Source of the DNA: Treponema sp.
GTDB taxonomy: Bacteria; Spirochaetota; Spirochaetia; Treponematales; Breznakiellaceae
Direction: 5' to 3'
Length of the DNA stretch: 43,225 bases
Assembly: GCA_031265845.1 (NCBI GenBank)
Contig: JAISCC010000009.1
Coordinates: forward strand, 1-43,225
The notes under the pieces were generated by a model. That model was not told the origin of the DNA, made no database searches, and saw nothing but the letters and a program-made list of their open reading frames with translations. Below are positions 8,833-18,149 of this stretch, one piece after another. Position numbers and translations under genes: made by a program. Numbering within the stretch: the first letter of the stretch is position 1; each line of letters begins with the position of its first letter.

Positions 8833-9298
8833 CTATTTTAGGAGTCTTTCATTTTGAAATACCCGGATGGACGGTTTATGGGGCAGAAAAATGTAGTCCG
8901 GAAATGCCGCCAGCAGGCTGACCATGAAATTGACAGGGTTGTGGCGGTGTTCCATTTGGCAGATGTTTTTCAGAAAGTCATTTGCCGCCTCTATCACGGT
9001 CCGTTTCCGTAACAACAGCTTGTCAGTCATGCCCATCAAGCTGTATATACCAGGTTATAGCATACTTCAAAGGGGTGGAGTCGATAAACCTGACTCTGCG
9101 GATTTTCCCCGCCTGAAATCCTGGGTATATATGGGCAGGGGAAGCGCAGCCGGACAGTTCCACGAACCGGTTGCGGCTGACCGGAAACCACAGGATTTTT
9201 TTTGCATCCAGCAGACAATGGGCTTTGCAACAGCGTTCAAGAGCCTCGCGCAAATCATCGACATCGCAGTATATCCTTGTTATAATATCTTCGTTCAC
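8833..9298 (-). pseudogene. IS982-family transposase remnant
   Basis: Two pieces of an IS982-type transposase in different frames. The N-terminal piece (9298 to about 9040) starts at a GTG preceded by GAGGAG and reads IITRIYCDVDDLREAL, later RVRFIDSTPLK, the family's pre-catalytic motif. The C-terminal piece (about 9040 to 8833) reads LLLRKRTVIEAANDFLKNI, then QMEHRHNPVNF and LPHKPSIR, typical of the IS982 C-terminus. The central DDE portion between RFIDSTPL and the RKRTVIE segment is missing and the frame shifts there, so the gene is dead; only about 150 of roughly 290 residues remain. Flanking sequence to 9588 is AT-rich and contains two copies of a TCACGTTA motif, but I could not define terminal inverted repeats. 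Confidence 0.8.
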
Positions 9299-9588
9299 AG
9301 AAACTCCTCTTGTTTCCCGTATGATGGGTGTTTTGGTCTATACATTATGCCAGATTCGGGTGGAGCTTTCTTTAGTCTGTCAAATTCACGTTATTTAAGT
9401 CTTTAAAGGTTTGCTATAAGGTCTTATTTTAGCAGTTTGCAAGATATAACTATTCATTTCATATTAGAGCGGAGACCTTGATATTCGTCGAACTCACGTT
9501 AGTTATACTATTTTTTGTATGAAGCGCGACAAACTGCTGGGGTGAGCCGGAATCTTGGTCATGCCTAACCGGGCGAAGCAGGCGGCTT

Positions 9589-10131
9589 TTAAGGTTCGAT
9601 TTTATTCTGTATTACGGACTCGTTTTCAGGCGCGGGAGCCTCTTTCTTTGAAAAAGCGGCAAAAATCATGGACACAAAGACAACCACAATTACTCCATAT
9701 AAAGTAGAAAGCAAACGGAACAGCGCATAACTTATCCGATCCGGCCCGGTTTTGGTCAATACGACCAAAATAAAAGTAACGCCTCCTATTCGAGCGTTAA
9801 AAGACGGAACCCGGGCAACCTTGCAGCCGAACAGTGTAACCAGTACGCCCAGCACGATCATGACAATAAATATCCACTGGTTGCCGATTCTATTATCCGC
9901 CAGAACCACGAGGATGGCAATCAAACCGCCGATGGCGGTTATGATGATCCGAATCAAACCGGACTTCCCACTTTCTTTTACCCCATTCTGAACACAGAGC
10001 AATGTGGCGATACAGGCTGTCATGATCTGGAATTCGGGGATTGCTGTTGCTATCAATAAGCACCCGCCCATCGCAAGAGATATTTTTATATCTATATGCC
10101 AATCAAAGCGTGTCATTTCTTTTTTGTTCAT
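9589..10131 (-). CDS. Aromatic-acid-exporter/FUSC-type membrane protein
   Basis: Integral membrane protein of 180 aa with about five hydrophobic segments and short charged loops. The pattern (DWHIDIKISLAMGGCLLIATAIPE..., then GVKESGKSGLIRIIITAIGGLIAIL and TKTGPDRISYALFRLLSTLYGV) fits the short ArAE/FUSC N-terminal module found in aromatic acid exporters. Its ATG has AGAGG 7 bases upstream and lies 11 bases after the GH43 stop, so it is the last gene of the tannase/transporter operon. In that context it may export the aromatic acid released by the tannase. That role is inference; the short length leaves open that it needs a partner or has another substrate. Confidence 0.65.
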   Translation of the reverse strand: MNKKEMTRFDWHIDIKISLAMGGCLLIATAIPEFQIMTACIATLLCVQNGVKESGKSGLIRIIITAIGGLIAILVVLADNRIGNQWIFIVMIVLGVLVTLFGCKVARVPSFNARIGGVTFILVVLTKTGPDRISYALFRLLSTLYGVIVVVFVSMIFAAFSKKEAPAPENESVIQNKIEP

Positions 10132-10142
10132 TGCTTATCCTC

Positions 10143-11600
10143 TCATATCAGTTTGAATGACTTAAAATCCAGACTGCCGACGCCCTGATAGGTAAAATAT
10201 AGCGCCTGCTTTCCGTAAAGAGGCGGCAACGACACGGATAGTTCGCGCCATTTGACGCAAGACGTTATTGGTATCCGCGCTATCGGAGAAGCATCCATTT
10301 CTGTGGAGAGGACAAAAAAACCATCCGCAACGCCGCGGATGGTTACACTTATTTCTTCCGCACCGTCCATGGCAAAATACTTGAATCCCGCAACGCTTCC
10401 ATTTCTTATACTGGCGATATATTGACCGGCGGTCTCCCCGTCATCGGGAATATCCTGGGTAAAGTAGGGGTGTTTAGTGTTTTCCGGTTTTACCATACCA
10501 TAGGCAAGAACGCCGTTTTTTGAACGCAGGTTGCAGGCAATCCGGGACTCGTAAACGCCGCGTCCGGCAAGGGGGACTCTGTTAAGACCACAGCTTGTTA
10601 ATTCTGCCTGCGGGATGGAACCGTCGGGCATTATATCTATTTGTTCCGCGCATGTCTGCCGCGAAAACTGATTCAGGTTCGTTTGGCGGTGGTAAAATAC
10701 ATACCATTGATCGTTTACACACTCAATGCTGCCATGAGTATTACCCAGATAGTTAAGCGCGTCTTCCCTGCTTCTTCCATCAAGGAACACGTCGCCAATG
10801 CTGACAAGCGTACCGCCATAGCGGAAATCGCCATCCGGTTTATCACCTATGGCATAGCATAACTCATGGCTGTTTTCTGATGAGTAGATAAAATAATACC
10901 TGCCATTTATCTTGCGCATGGAACTGGCTTCAAAGAACGTATGGCCTTCAAATTCACTGCCCCTTGCTCCTTCACCGTTTTTAAATAAACGTTTAGGCTC
11001 TGACTTTATAGTAAGCATGTCGCGTTCCAATTCAACGACATAACCGCCGTCTGCGGTACGGTTCAGCGCGTTTATTTTTTTGCGAAGCCCCCCTATGTCA
11101 GGCGGCGCTATGCCGGTATACAAAAAAATACGTTTGTCATCGTCGATAAATATACCGGGGTCAAAATTCAAAAGCTCGCCCTCTTTTAAACCCAAAATAT
11201 TTCCGCCCGGATAACGCACCGCTCCATAGTATTCATATTTTCCGGCGGGCTCACCGCATACGGCCACCGACATAGCGCCGACAGCCCCTGTCAAATCCAA
11301 GGTGTAATACAGATAATAGCAGCCATCGTGGCCTCGCGCCACATCCGGGGCGAACATAAGGCGCGTACCATTAGGATTAAGAGGGTCCTGGTTCTTTTTA
11401 TAAATGACGCCTTCGTAGCGCCAACCGGAGAGATCGTCAACCGGCGCCGACCAGCAGACATAATCGTTCACGCAATAGGCCGCTCCGTCAAAGGCGTCAT
11501 GGGAGCCGAAGATATAAAGCCGATCTCCGAAAACACGGGCTTCGGCATCGGGGACATATTCCCAAGCGGGGAGACAGGGATTAAAGACTTGTGACTTCAT
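10143..11600 (-). CDS. Glycoside hydrolase family 43-like enzyme
   Basis: Five-bladed beta-propeller glycosidase of 485 aa with a C-terminal beta-sandwich. GH43 acid residues are visible: the catalytic base Asp in VPDAEARVFGD (residue about 18), the pKa-modulating Asp in MFAPDVARG, and the Glu acid in FEASSMRKINGRYYFIYS. The C-terminal 130 residues resemble a carbohydrate-binding sandwich. No signal peptide is present, so it acts inside the cell, presumably on oligosaccharides or glycosides brought in by the ABC importer. Family members hydrolyse alpha-arabinosides or beta-xylosides; specificity is not readable here. Its ATG overlaps the tannase stop (ATGA), so the two are translationally coupled, suggesting that both act on the same plant-derived substrate. 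Confidence 0.88.
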   Translation of the reverse strand: MKSQVFNPCLPAWEYVPDAEARVFGDRLYIFGSHDAFDGAAYCVNDYVCWSAPVDDLSGWRYEGVIYKKNQDPLNPNGTRLMFAPDVARGHDGCYYLYYTLDLTGAVGAMSVAVCGEPAGKYEYYGAVRYPGGNILGLKEGELLNFDPGIFIDDDKRIFLYTGIAPPDIGGLRKKINALNRTADGGYVVELERDMLTIKSEPKRLFKNGEGARGSEFEGHTFFEASSMRKINGRYYFIYSSENSHELCYAIGDKPDGDFRYGGTLVSIGDVFLDGRSREDALNYLGNTHGSIECVNDQWYVFYHRQTNLNQFSRQTCAEQIDIMPDGSIPQAELTSCGLNRVPLAGRGVYESRIACNLRSKNGVLAYGMVKPENTKHPYFTQDIPDDGETAGQYIASIRNGSVAGFKYFAMDGAEEISVTIRGVADGFFVLSTEMDASPIARIPITSCVKWRELSVSLPPLYGKQALYFTYQGVGSLDFKSFKLI

Positions 11601-13108
11601 AGGTTCTTCGTCTCAGCGGCAGCCTTGACGATCTTTTTTATCCACATAAAAAGATCATCAAGATCGTAGTCTCCCTGGTGTCCTCTGTTCCAGGTTAGGC
11701 GGAAGTCAACGTCATAGCCAAAGTTGTTAAGCTTTGTATACAAATTGATGGGTATTTGAAACGCCGTGTCCCTGTCAACCGAACCGTGCCGCAGATACCA
11801 GTTTTTGGCAACCCTGCTCACGCCGTCGCCGATAAAATTCATCGGGTTCATCAGGTCAACTCTTGATTGAAGTGCCTCGTCAATAACGGAAGAATTTGAT
11901 TTTTCCGCGCTATAGGTTGTAAAATTCGCCGAATCACCCTTTTCACCGCCGAACAAGCGATTTTCCGCCGAAGGCCCTTGATTGAGAACGCCGAATTGAT
12001 CAAAAGCGGGAGGCGTTTTAAGCGGAGTACGGACGACAACATAGTTAAGATATTTGTCCATATCAATATCCAGAACCAGTTCTCCCGGAGTGCCCTGAAA
12101 ATTCTTGTTGAGTATAACGCCTGTTTCTCCAGGAATATCAAAGTCCGCGTTCCTCGCCGTTTGGGCTGAATTCAAAAGGAAAGCCTTAAGATAGGTCATA
12201 TAATTTGCGCTTGAAACGGCTGTTCCATCGGACATCCTGAGTCCCAGGCTGTCAAGGTATGCCGGATAGAGCGCGGCAAGCTCGTTGGAAACGGCTGTTT
12301 CCCCGGGCTGCAAAGATCGGGCTTGGGCATTGGTTCCCCGGTAGAGCCATTCGTAGGCCATATCGGCATGTTCCAGGTCGATGATGGGACAATAACAAAT
12401 GGCGGCAAAAATATCGTCCCGTTCCTCCGCCGCTCCCAGCGCCCGCAGATAGGGTTCATAAGCGGGATTGTTGCCTGACGCTCCAAGCAGTGCCGACAAC
12501 GCGCCTCCGGCGCTGGTACCGTCGCTGATAATCCGTTCCGCGCTGCCGGGCATAACCGCGTCATTGTGGCGCAGGAACCGGACAGCCGCTTTCAGGTCAA
12601 CAATGGCGGCAGGGGCTCTGCCGGTGTATACGGCGCCCTCAGGCGCGGGACTTCCCAGTGGAACGGCAACCGGTTCTCCCGCTTGATCAACCATCGAATT
12701 CCAGCCCCGGACACCGGGAATCACGACAATAAATCCTTCCCTTAAAGCTCTCCCGGCAACATCGGCAACCGTCGGCTCCTGATATCTGCTTGCCATATAA
12801 CCTCCTACGGTGTTCCATAGGAAAATGGACGTTTCACCATTACCGGTATAGGCGGATTCAGGGATATACATATTTAAATAGTGATACGCGGGATCCGCCA
12901 CATTCTTTACATAATAGATTTTCTCGTAAGCGCGGTAGTTAACCACAGCGCCGTCATAAAACACAAGAGTTTTTTCTACGGATGTCATTTTATCCATATC
13001 CAATGACAATTCGTCAAAAACCAACGGACCGTTATCCCCGCCCTTGTCTGTGCCGGCGCATGAAAATAATACCACCCATACCGCAAACAACGTTAAAAAT
13101 TTTTTCAC
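11597..13108 (-). CDS. Lipoprotein tannase, subtype B (gallate-ester hydrolase)
   Basis: Alpha/beta-hydrolase that should split galloyl or protocatechuoyl esters. From memory of Lactobacillus plantarum TanLpl the resemblance runs along the whole length: NTVGGY, VDLKAAVRF, GTSAGGALSALLGASGN, DDIFAAICYCPIIDLEHADMAYEW split over two stretches, PPAFDQ, ENRLFG, RHGSVDRDT and HQGDYDLDDLF. With the chosen start the catalytic Ser is 199, the Asp is in VDRDT (about 445) and the His is 477. The residues equivalent to the gallate-contacting Lys and Glu of TanLpl (PLKTPPAFDQ, SAENRLFG) are kept. I start at GTG 13108, with AAGGAG 6 bases upstream; this avoids overlap with the permease and gives a lipoprotein signal ending LFSC. 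An ATG at 13180 is the alternative. Product length is 503 aa, probably anchored facing the periplasm. Confidence 0.92.
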   Translation of the reverse strand: MKKFLTLFAVWVVLFSCAGTDKGGDNGPLVFDELSLDMDKMTSVEKTLVFYDGAVVNYRAYEKIYYVKNVADPAYHYLNMYIPESAYTGNGETSIFLWNTVGGYMASRYQEPTVADVAGRALREGFIVVIPGVRGWNSMVDQAGEPVAVPLGSPAPEGAVYTGRAPAAIVDLKAAVRFLRHNDAVMPGSAERIISDGTSAGGALSALLGASGNNPAYEPYLRALGAAEERDDIFAAICYCPIIDLEHADMAYEWLYRGTNAQARSLQPGETAVSNELAALYPAYLDSLGLRMSDGTAVSSANYMTYLKAFLLNSAQTARNADFDIPGETGVILNKNFQGTPGELVLDIDMDKYLNYVVVRTPLKTPPAFDQFGVLNQGPSAENRLFGGEKGDSANFTTYSAEKSNSSVIDEALQSRVDLMNPMNFIGDGVSRVAKNWYLRHGSVDRDTAFQIPINLYTKLNNFGYDVDFRLTWNRGHQGDYDLDDLFMWIKKIVKAAAETKNL

Positions 13109-13127
13109 ACCAAACTCCTTGTATCGT

Positions 13128-14150
13128 TTATATTTTTGCCATAATCGACTTTTTTGCTTTTGCTTCGGCAATTCTTGCATTTATAGCATGACGTTTTTTT
13201 AATACGGTCTCATTCGCCCGGAATATCAGGAACAAGAGGAACGCAATCATCGTAAACACCTGCTGACCAGTAGCGGATATTTTTAAAACCGAGAGTCCTG
13301 TCTGAAAGAGCCTGACGGTCATGGTGGAAAAAAGTATTCCAACAGCGTCGCTCGACCAGCGGGACATAAATTTACCGAGAAACATGGGAAAGCAGTTGGT
13401 CATAACCGCCGAATTGCTGGCAAAGCCAAGCTCCGCATCCATACCGCCCTTAAAGGCGGCGTCAAACACGCCGGAAAATGACACCAGCCCGCCAGCAATA
13501 GTATAACAACCTATGGCGTGGCCAAAAATATTTATACCGCAGTTATGGGCTATCCGCTGGGAACCGCTGATAGCCCTAGAGTAAAAACCGAATTTTGTAT
13601 AACGGTCAATAACCATCACGAAGATCACAACCGCCAGTACAACGCAAATGGTCAGGTACATATTCGACAGAGTCGCAACCTTCTCGACGCCAAACAACTG
13701 AAGCCCCTGTGATTTTGAACCGGCAAAGGCGATACATTCATACACCAGCGCCATGCCAACGCCGAGTACCATGGCCGGTATCCGGGTCACAACAAACATG
13801 ATACCCACAATGCCGCCCGCTATAAAGCCGAAGGCAAGGGCGAAGAGTATTACCCCCGGCGTACCCATGCCGAGCCGTATTGCGACATTTCCGCCTAAAA
13901 TGGCCACAACCATCCTCTGGGCGCCCAGAGACAAATCAAAACGTCCGTTGCCGAGATTATAGGAAAGAGCCAACGCGGTACACGCCGAAATACCCACGCT
14001 GCGCACATAATTCTGTACATCAAGCGCCGTGTTAAATATATGGCGCCCTGTTTTAATAACGCAGATAATCTCCAACACAACCCAAACGGCAAACGGGAAG
14101 GCAATAGTTATGAGCGCGTTTTTCAATCCTGTTTTCATGACAACAGACAT
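13128..14150 (-). CDS. Ribose-type (CUT2) ABC transporter permease 1
   Basis: Membrane-spanning subunit of 340 aa of the BPD_transp_2 class, with about 8-10 hydrophobic segments. The block GNGRFDLSLGAQRMVVAILGG corresponds to the conserved G-x-I-D-L-S-x-G region of RbsC-type permeases. The start ATG is preceded by AAAGGAAG 6 bases upstream. It lies between the binding-protein gene and the tannase. The operon has two different permeases, so the channel is probably a heterodimer. Confidence 0.9.
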   Translation of the reverse strand: MSVVMKTGLKNALITIAFPFAVWVVLEIICVIKTGRHIFNTALDVQNYVRSVGISACTALALSYNLGNGRFDLSLGAQRMVVAILGGNVAIRLGMGTPGVILFALAFGFIAGGIVGIMFVVTRIPAMVLGVGMALVYECIAFAGSKSQGLQLFGVEKVATLSNMYLTICVVLAVVIFVMVIDRYTKFGFYSRAISGSQRIAHNCGINIFGHAIGCYTIAGGLVSFSGVFDAAFKGGMDAELGFASNSAVMTNCFPMFLGKFMSRWSSDAVGILFSTMTVRLFQTGLSVLKISATGQQVFTMIAFLLFLIFRANETVLKKRHAINARIAEAKAKKSIMAKI

Positions 14151-14179
14151 GTGAAGCTTCCTTTAAAAAAAACTGCCGG

Positions 14180-15442
14180 TTAAAGCCCTCTGGCTTGTAG
14201 AATATATTCCGATGTTACGCCCTCAAGCTGTCGGTAAATGCTCGTGGAATCGGCTGCGGGGTTAAAAACAACAAGCAGTTGTTTTAATTCGTCAAGGGTA
14301 ACTTCCCATTTGTCATCGGAGGTATTAATCCGCTCAATACGGCTATATTCCGCAACATCGCCGCATTTCCATTTTGGCGAATCAAAGAGCGAGCCTGAGC
14401 CGTTTATCCGTACTCTGTCGGCGTAACCGGTAATCCCGTTATACACCAGCGAAAACAATCCCACCGCCGTTGAGACGCTGGGCATAACCAACGCGGAGTT
14501 CAGGCTGCTGTTGCCGGAAGAATCAAGCGTTGTAAACGCCGTTCGCGTCTGATCGTTTATTGATGTAATAGCCGAAACGCGGATATCCTTACCGTAAGCC
14601 TTTTCCACTTCATCAATGGCTACGGAAAAACGCGCATAGGCCGCATTGCAGGCAAGAACAGTGTCATAGTCGCCGGTTTGCAGCAGTACCGACATGCCGG
14701 TCACATAGGTATCGCCGGTGGGGAATCCGGGGTAAATAACGATCTTGATCCCCTTGTCGTTCGCCACAACAGTTTCAGCCCGGGATACGGCCAATTCCTC
14801 CACTGTTTTCGTGTATTTCAATCCATACACATCTTCCAGCGTATGCAGGATAGCCTTGGCGGCTTCATAATGTTCGGGATTGCCAAAACCTGCCCCTGCC
14901 GAGACAATGATGATATTGTGCTGCCGGCCGTCGTTGACCAGAACCCTGACCAGATCGCCGAATGATTTCGCTACACCCACAGGATCGGCGGCCACAAAAC
15001 CTGTATTATAAAGGGCGTCGCTGTTTTCCGCCTCAATCGTAGTATTGGTTGCAATGTACATGCCAAGTTCATTGGCTTTCGCTATCGCCTGCTCAATTGA
15101 ACTGTTCTGATAATTCATGATCCCCTGACAACCCGCCGCATAAGCGTTCTCCATAAATGTCATAAGACTGTCCGCGTCGGCAACGGCCTCGGAAAACATG
15201 AAACTGACATTGAGGGCAGGGCTTACGTATTCCTGTAGATATTTCTGCACCAGAAGCGCGTTGGCATCTATCTGCCAGAATGCGACGGCGATCTTAACCG
15301 GCTGTAGTTCGGTTCCGGCTGACCTGTCCGTACCGCTAACGGCGGCAGGATTTTCTTTTTTTTCACATCCGATAAATATCGCAACCGCCACGAATACCAC
15401 CAGAACCCAAAATGCTTTTTTTGTTGCCTTTTTGACAAACAT
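14180..15442 (-). CDS. Lipoprotein substrate-binding protein of the ABC importer
   Basis: Periplasmic-binding-protein-like lipoprotein of 420 aa of the type I sugar-binding fold (Peripla_BP_4). The signal sequence MFVKKATKKAFWVLVVFV ends in a lipobox IGC followed by a charged linker. The mature part shows repeating alpha/beta units (VKIAVAFWQIDANALLVQKYLQEY, then QGIMNYQNSSIEQAIAKANELG and IKIVIYPGFPTGDTYVTGM). I start at ATG 15442, which has GGAGA 8 bases upstream; an ATG farther upstream would run into the permease 2 gene. The ligand is unknown; operon context suggests a sugar ester or a phenolic glycoside rather than a plain sugar (inference). Confidence 0.9.
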   Translation of the reverse strand: MFVKKATKKAFWVLVVFVAVAIFIGCEKKENPAAVSGTDRSAGTELQPVKIAVAFWQIDANALLVQKYLQEYVSPALNVSFMFSEAVADADSLMTFMENAYAAGCQGIMNYQNSSIEQAIAKANELGMYIATNTTIEAENSDALYNTGFVAADPVGVAKSFGDLVRVLVNDGRQHNIIIVSAGAGFGNPEHYEAAKAILHTLEDVYGLKYTKTVEELAVSRAETVVANDKGIKIVIYPGFPTGDTYVTGMSVLLQTGDYDTVLACNAAYARFSVAIDEVEKAYGKDIRVSAITSINDQTRTAFTTLDSSGNSSLNSALVMPSVSTAVGLFSLVYNGITGYADRVRINGSGSLFDSPKWKCGDVAEYSRIERINTSDDKWEVTLDELKQLLVVFNPAADSTSIYRQLEGVTSEYILQARGL

Positions 15443-15473
15443 TTTTCCACTCTCCTTCTCAAATATATATTTG

Positions 15474-16433
15474 TTATCCTTCACGGGCAGGCAGCAGAGC
15501 GGCCCGCTTGTTGCCCATGAAAAGTAACGCCAAGAAAATAATGCCCCGCAGTCCCTGCACGAGGCTTGCATTGACACCCGCCATCAAAAGGCCGTTGTTA
15601 AGCGCCGTGACCGTAACCGCACCGATGACCGGCGCAAAGGCACGGGATTTACTGCCGCCGAATATCGGCATGCCACCGAGAACGATAGCGAGCATCACAT
15701 CGGTGTTAATGGAGCCGCCGGTGGTATTGGTGATGGAACCAGTACGGAAAACAATCAGCAATGCCGCCAGTCCCGCGCCAAGGCCGGCCATGACAAACGC
15801 GGCGGTCAGCGCTCCAGCGCGGGTAAGACCCGTCAGTTCCGCAGAAGTTTCATTCGCTCCGATCATTTTTATATGCCGCCCTACGGGGGTCAGATGAAAT
15901 ACAATTATCGAAAAGATTACAAAACCCACGAATATAATATACGGCACATGGGCTTTGTTGATCGCGCTCGTCATGGCGTAGGGCAAAGAAATGTTGCTTC
16001 CCCCCAGAATCTCTCCTTGGATGGCCGTAAGGAGCGCCATCATAACAATGGTTACATGGATAACCATAACCTTGAGCATGGTGGAAAGCAGTACGCAGAT
16101 AATCATGATGGCCACACCCAGGAAAACCGCCGCCACAAACATGGCGGACAGGGATTTTGTCGCCATATAGGTCATGGCGGCAAGGGTCGATACTAGCGCC
16201 GTACAGGAACCCATGGCGATGTTTACGTTCCCCGTGGCAAATATGAAGCACGCGCCTGTGGAAACCGTCGCCACAATCATCGCCTGCTGAGTGATCACGT
16301 TGATATTCCGGGGGTTCAGAAAATTCCCTCTGGTTATCACAAAAAAGATCAGAGCGATAAAGAGGAGCATTAAGACCGGCAGCAAAATCTGCGTAAAGCG
16401 ATTTTCTTTTATTTTCATTAAAAAGTTACCCAT
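15474..16433 (-). CDS. Ribose-type (CUT2) ABC transporter permease 2
   Basis: Second membrane subunit, 319 aa, RbsC-like. NVNIAMGSCTALVSTLAAMTYMATK and later NTTGGSINTDVMLAIVLGGMPIFGG match the conserved permease regions; the latter is the EAA-like loop that contacts the ATPase. Hydrophobic segments cover most of the length. ATG 16433 is used; an in-frame ATG five codons later is possible. Only 12 bases separate it from the ATPase gene upstream. Confidence 0.9.
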   Translation of the reverse strand: MGNFLMKIKENRFTQILLPVLMLLFIALIFFVITRGNFLNPRNINVITQQAMIVATVSTGACFIFATGNVNIAMGSCTALVSTLAAMTYMATKSLSAMFVAAVFLGVAIMIICVLLSTMLKVMVIHVTIVMMALLTAIQGEILGGSNISLPYAMTSAINKAHVPYIIFVGFVIFSIIVFHLTPVGRHIKMIGANETSAELTGLTRAGALTAAFVMAGLGAGLAALLIVFRTGSITNTTGGSINTDVMLAIVLGGMPIFGGSKSRAFAPVIGAVTVTALNNGLLMAGVNASLVQGLRGIIFLALLFMGNKRAALLPAREG

Positions 16434-16445
16434 TTTTCATGCCCC

Positions 16446-17951
16446 CTAAAGCATATATTCAACCAGTGCGCTTTCGGCGGGGTTTTCCATCCTGCGCATT
16501 TCGCAGGATATTTCCCCGTTCCTCATGATAAGGATACGGTCGCTCATGCCGATAAGCTCCGGCAGTTCCTCGCTGATGAGGACAATGGACTTGCCAGTTT
16601 TTTTCATTTCATAAATCAGCTTGTACATGGCGGTTTTGACGCCTATGTCGATGCCCCGGGTGGGACAGTCGAGGATCAGAATATTCGCGTCACATGCCAA
16701 CCATTTCCCGATGGCTGTTTTTTGTTTGTTTCCTCCCGAAAGGGTGTTCACAGAGTGGTATTGGGACGCACATTTAAGACTCAGGGTGTGGATTTGCTCG
16801 TCCACGTAATTCTTTTCTTTTCTAAAAGAGACAAAGGGTCCAAACAAGCGGTTCAGGCGGTAACCGGTACTGGCGATGTTGTCGCGGATGGACGCGCCTA
16901 GACTCAAAGACTCGGTATCCCGATCTTTGGAAACATACCCCATGCGGCACTTTATAGCGGTTTTAGGATTGTTAATGACGCAACCGCTTCCGGGGACAAC
17001 AACTCTGCCGTCTACTATCCTTTCCGCGCCAAAGAGCGCCTTCCCCAAAGTGTGCATGCCGCAATGGGACAATCCGCCGATACCGAGGATTTCCCCTTTG
17101 TGAAGTTCCACCGAGAAACACAGAAGATCTTTCATAGTAGTGATGCACTCGGCTTTCAGCACTACTTCGTCACCGAAGCCTTCCGTATCGTTCCGGTAAT
17201 AATTGCCCTTTATCTCCCGGCCCACCATCATCTGCTTTATGCGTCCGCTGTCAAATTCATCCTTTACAAGATTTCCCACGATAACGCCGTCCCGAAGTAC
17301 GGTGAGGCTGTCACATTGTTCCATAAGTTCGTCGAGTTCATGGGAAATGAACAGTACCGATCCACCGCCATTCGCCAGTTCCTTCATCCTTTTATACAAC
17401 AGTATGCGGCCGGTATGGGAAAGAGCGGTCGTAGTTTCATCCACGATAAAGAGTTTTGGTTTCCAATACAGGGACTTCGCCACTTCTATCAGTTTCCGGC
17501 TTGCCATATCAATGTCGCCGGTGATACGGGTGGCCTCGATGTTTGTTTCCTGATCCTCAAGAAGTTTCCGTGCGGCGGCGGTCATTTTCCTGCGATTGAT
17601 AAAAAAGCCTTTTGAAAACATCTTCTCATGCCCGAGAAAGATATTTTCCGCCACCGTTATGTTCGGAATAGTACCCGCCTCCTGTACTATCATTGCGATA
17701 CCGACCTGCTGGGCGTGAAGCGCCGAAGAGGGCTTCCATTCCCGGCCTTCCAGAAACATTTTTCCCGAATCGGCGTTCTGCATTCCGGCGATAATTGATG
17801 AAACGGTAGATTTTCCGCTGCCGTTTTCCCCAATAAGCCCCCGTATTTCGCCCCGGCGCACCGCAAAGGAAACATGATTCAGCGCCACGGTTACGCCGAA
17901 ATTTTTGCAGAGGTCTTTTATTTCCAGTAAAATTTCATTATCCTGAACCAT
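16446..17951 (-). CDS. Ribose-type ABC transporter ATPase, tandem nucleotide-binding domains
   Basis: RbsA/MglA-like protein of 501 aa with two ATPase domains. Domain 1 has an intact Walker A (GENGSGKST) and Walker B with Glu (LFIVDETTTAL), but its signature motif is not LSGGQ (DMASRKLIEVAKS). Domain 2 keeps LSGGNKQ, but its Walker A is degenerate (GIGGLSHCGMHTLG) and the catalytic Glu of Walker B is replaced by Cys (ILILDCPTRGID). Paired head to tail, only the site made by Walker A/B of domain 1 and the signature of domain 2 should hydrolyse ATP. It is the first gene of the importer-tannase operon; the leader upstream is partly duplicated (17867-18116). Confidence 0.93.
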   Translation of the reverse strand: MVQDNEILLEIKDLCKNFGVTVALNHVSFAVRRGEIRGLIGENGSGKSTVSSIIAGMQNADSGKMFLEGREWKPSSALHAQQVGIAMIVQEAGTIPNITVAENIFLGHEKMFSKGFFINRRKMTAAARKLLEDQETNIEATRITGDIDMASRKLIEVAKSLYWKPKLFIVDETTTALSHTGRILLYKRMKELANGGGSVLFISHELDELMEQCDSLTVLRDGVIVGNLVKDEFDSGRIKQMMVGREIKGNYYRNDTEGFGDEVVLKAECITTMKDLLCFSVELHKGEILGIGGLSHCGMHTLGKALFGAERIVDGRVVVPGSGCVINNPKTAIKCRMGYVSKDRDTESLSLGASIRDNIASTGYRLNRLFGPFVSFRKEKNYVDEQIHTLSLKCASQYHSVNTLSGGNKQKTAIGKWLACDANILILDCPTRGIDIGVKTAMYKLIYEMKKTGKSIVLISEELPELIGMSDRILIMRNGEISCEMRRMENPAESALVEYML

Positions 17952-18116
17952 GTAATCTCCTTAATTCCCTTCAAAAAGATAGTTGACTTATCAAGCGTTT
18001 GGGACATTAAAGCCGCAAAGGAAACATGATTCAGTAAAATTTCATTATCCTGAACCATATAATCCCTTAATTCCCTTCAAAAAGATAGTTGACTTATCAA
18101 GCGTTTGGGACATTAA
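17867..18116 (-). repeat. Imperfect tandem duplication of the ABC operon leader and 5' gene end
   Basis: Unit 1 (17867-18010) holds the first codons of the ATPase gene and its leader; unit 2 (18007-18116) repeats the leader and the first codons with about 45 internal coding bases removed. The leader portion (CTTAATTCCCTTCAAAAAGA... to TTTGGGACATTAA) is nearly identical in both. Each copy includes GATAAGTCAACTATC, a small inverted repeat that could be an operator, so this site is present twice. Unit 2 also carries a second, non-functional ATGGTTCAGGATAATG start. Confidence 0.85.
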
Positions 18117-18149
18117 TACCAAAAAAGGATTTTTGTAATTCACCCTGAT

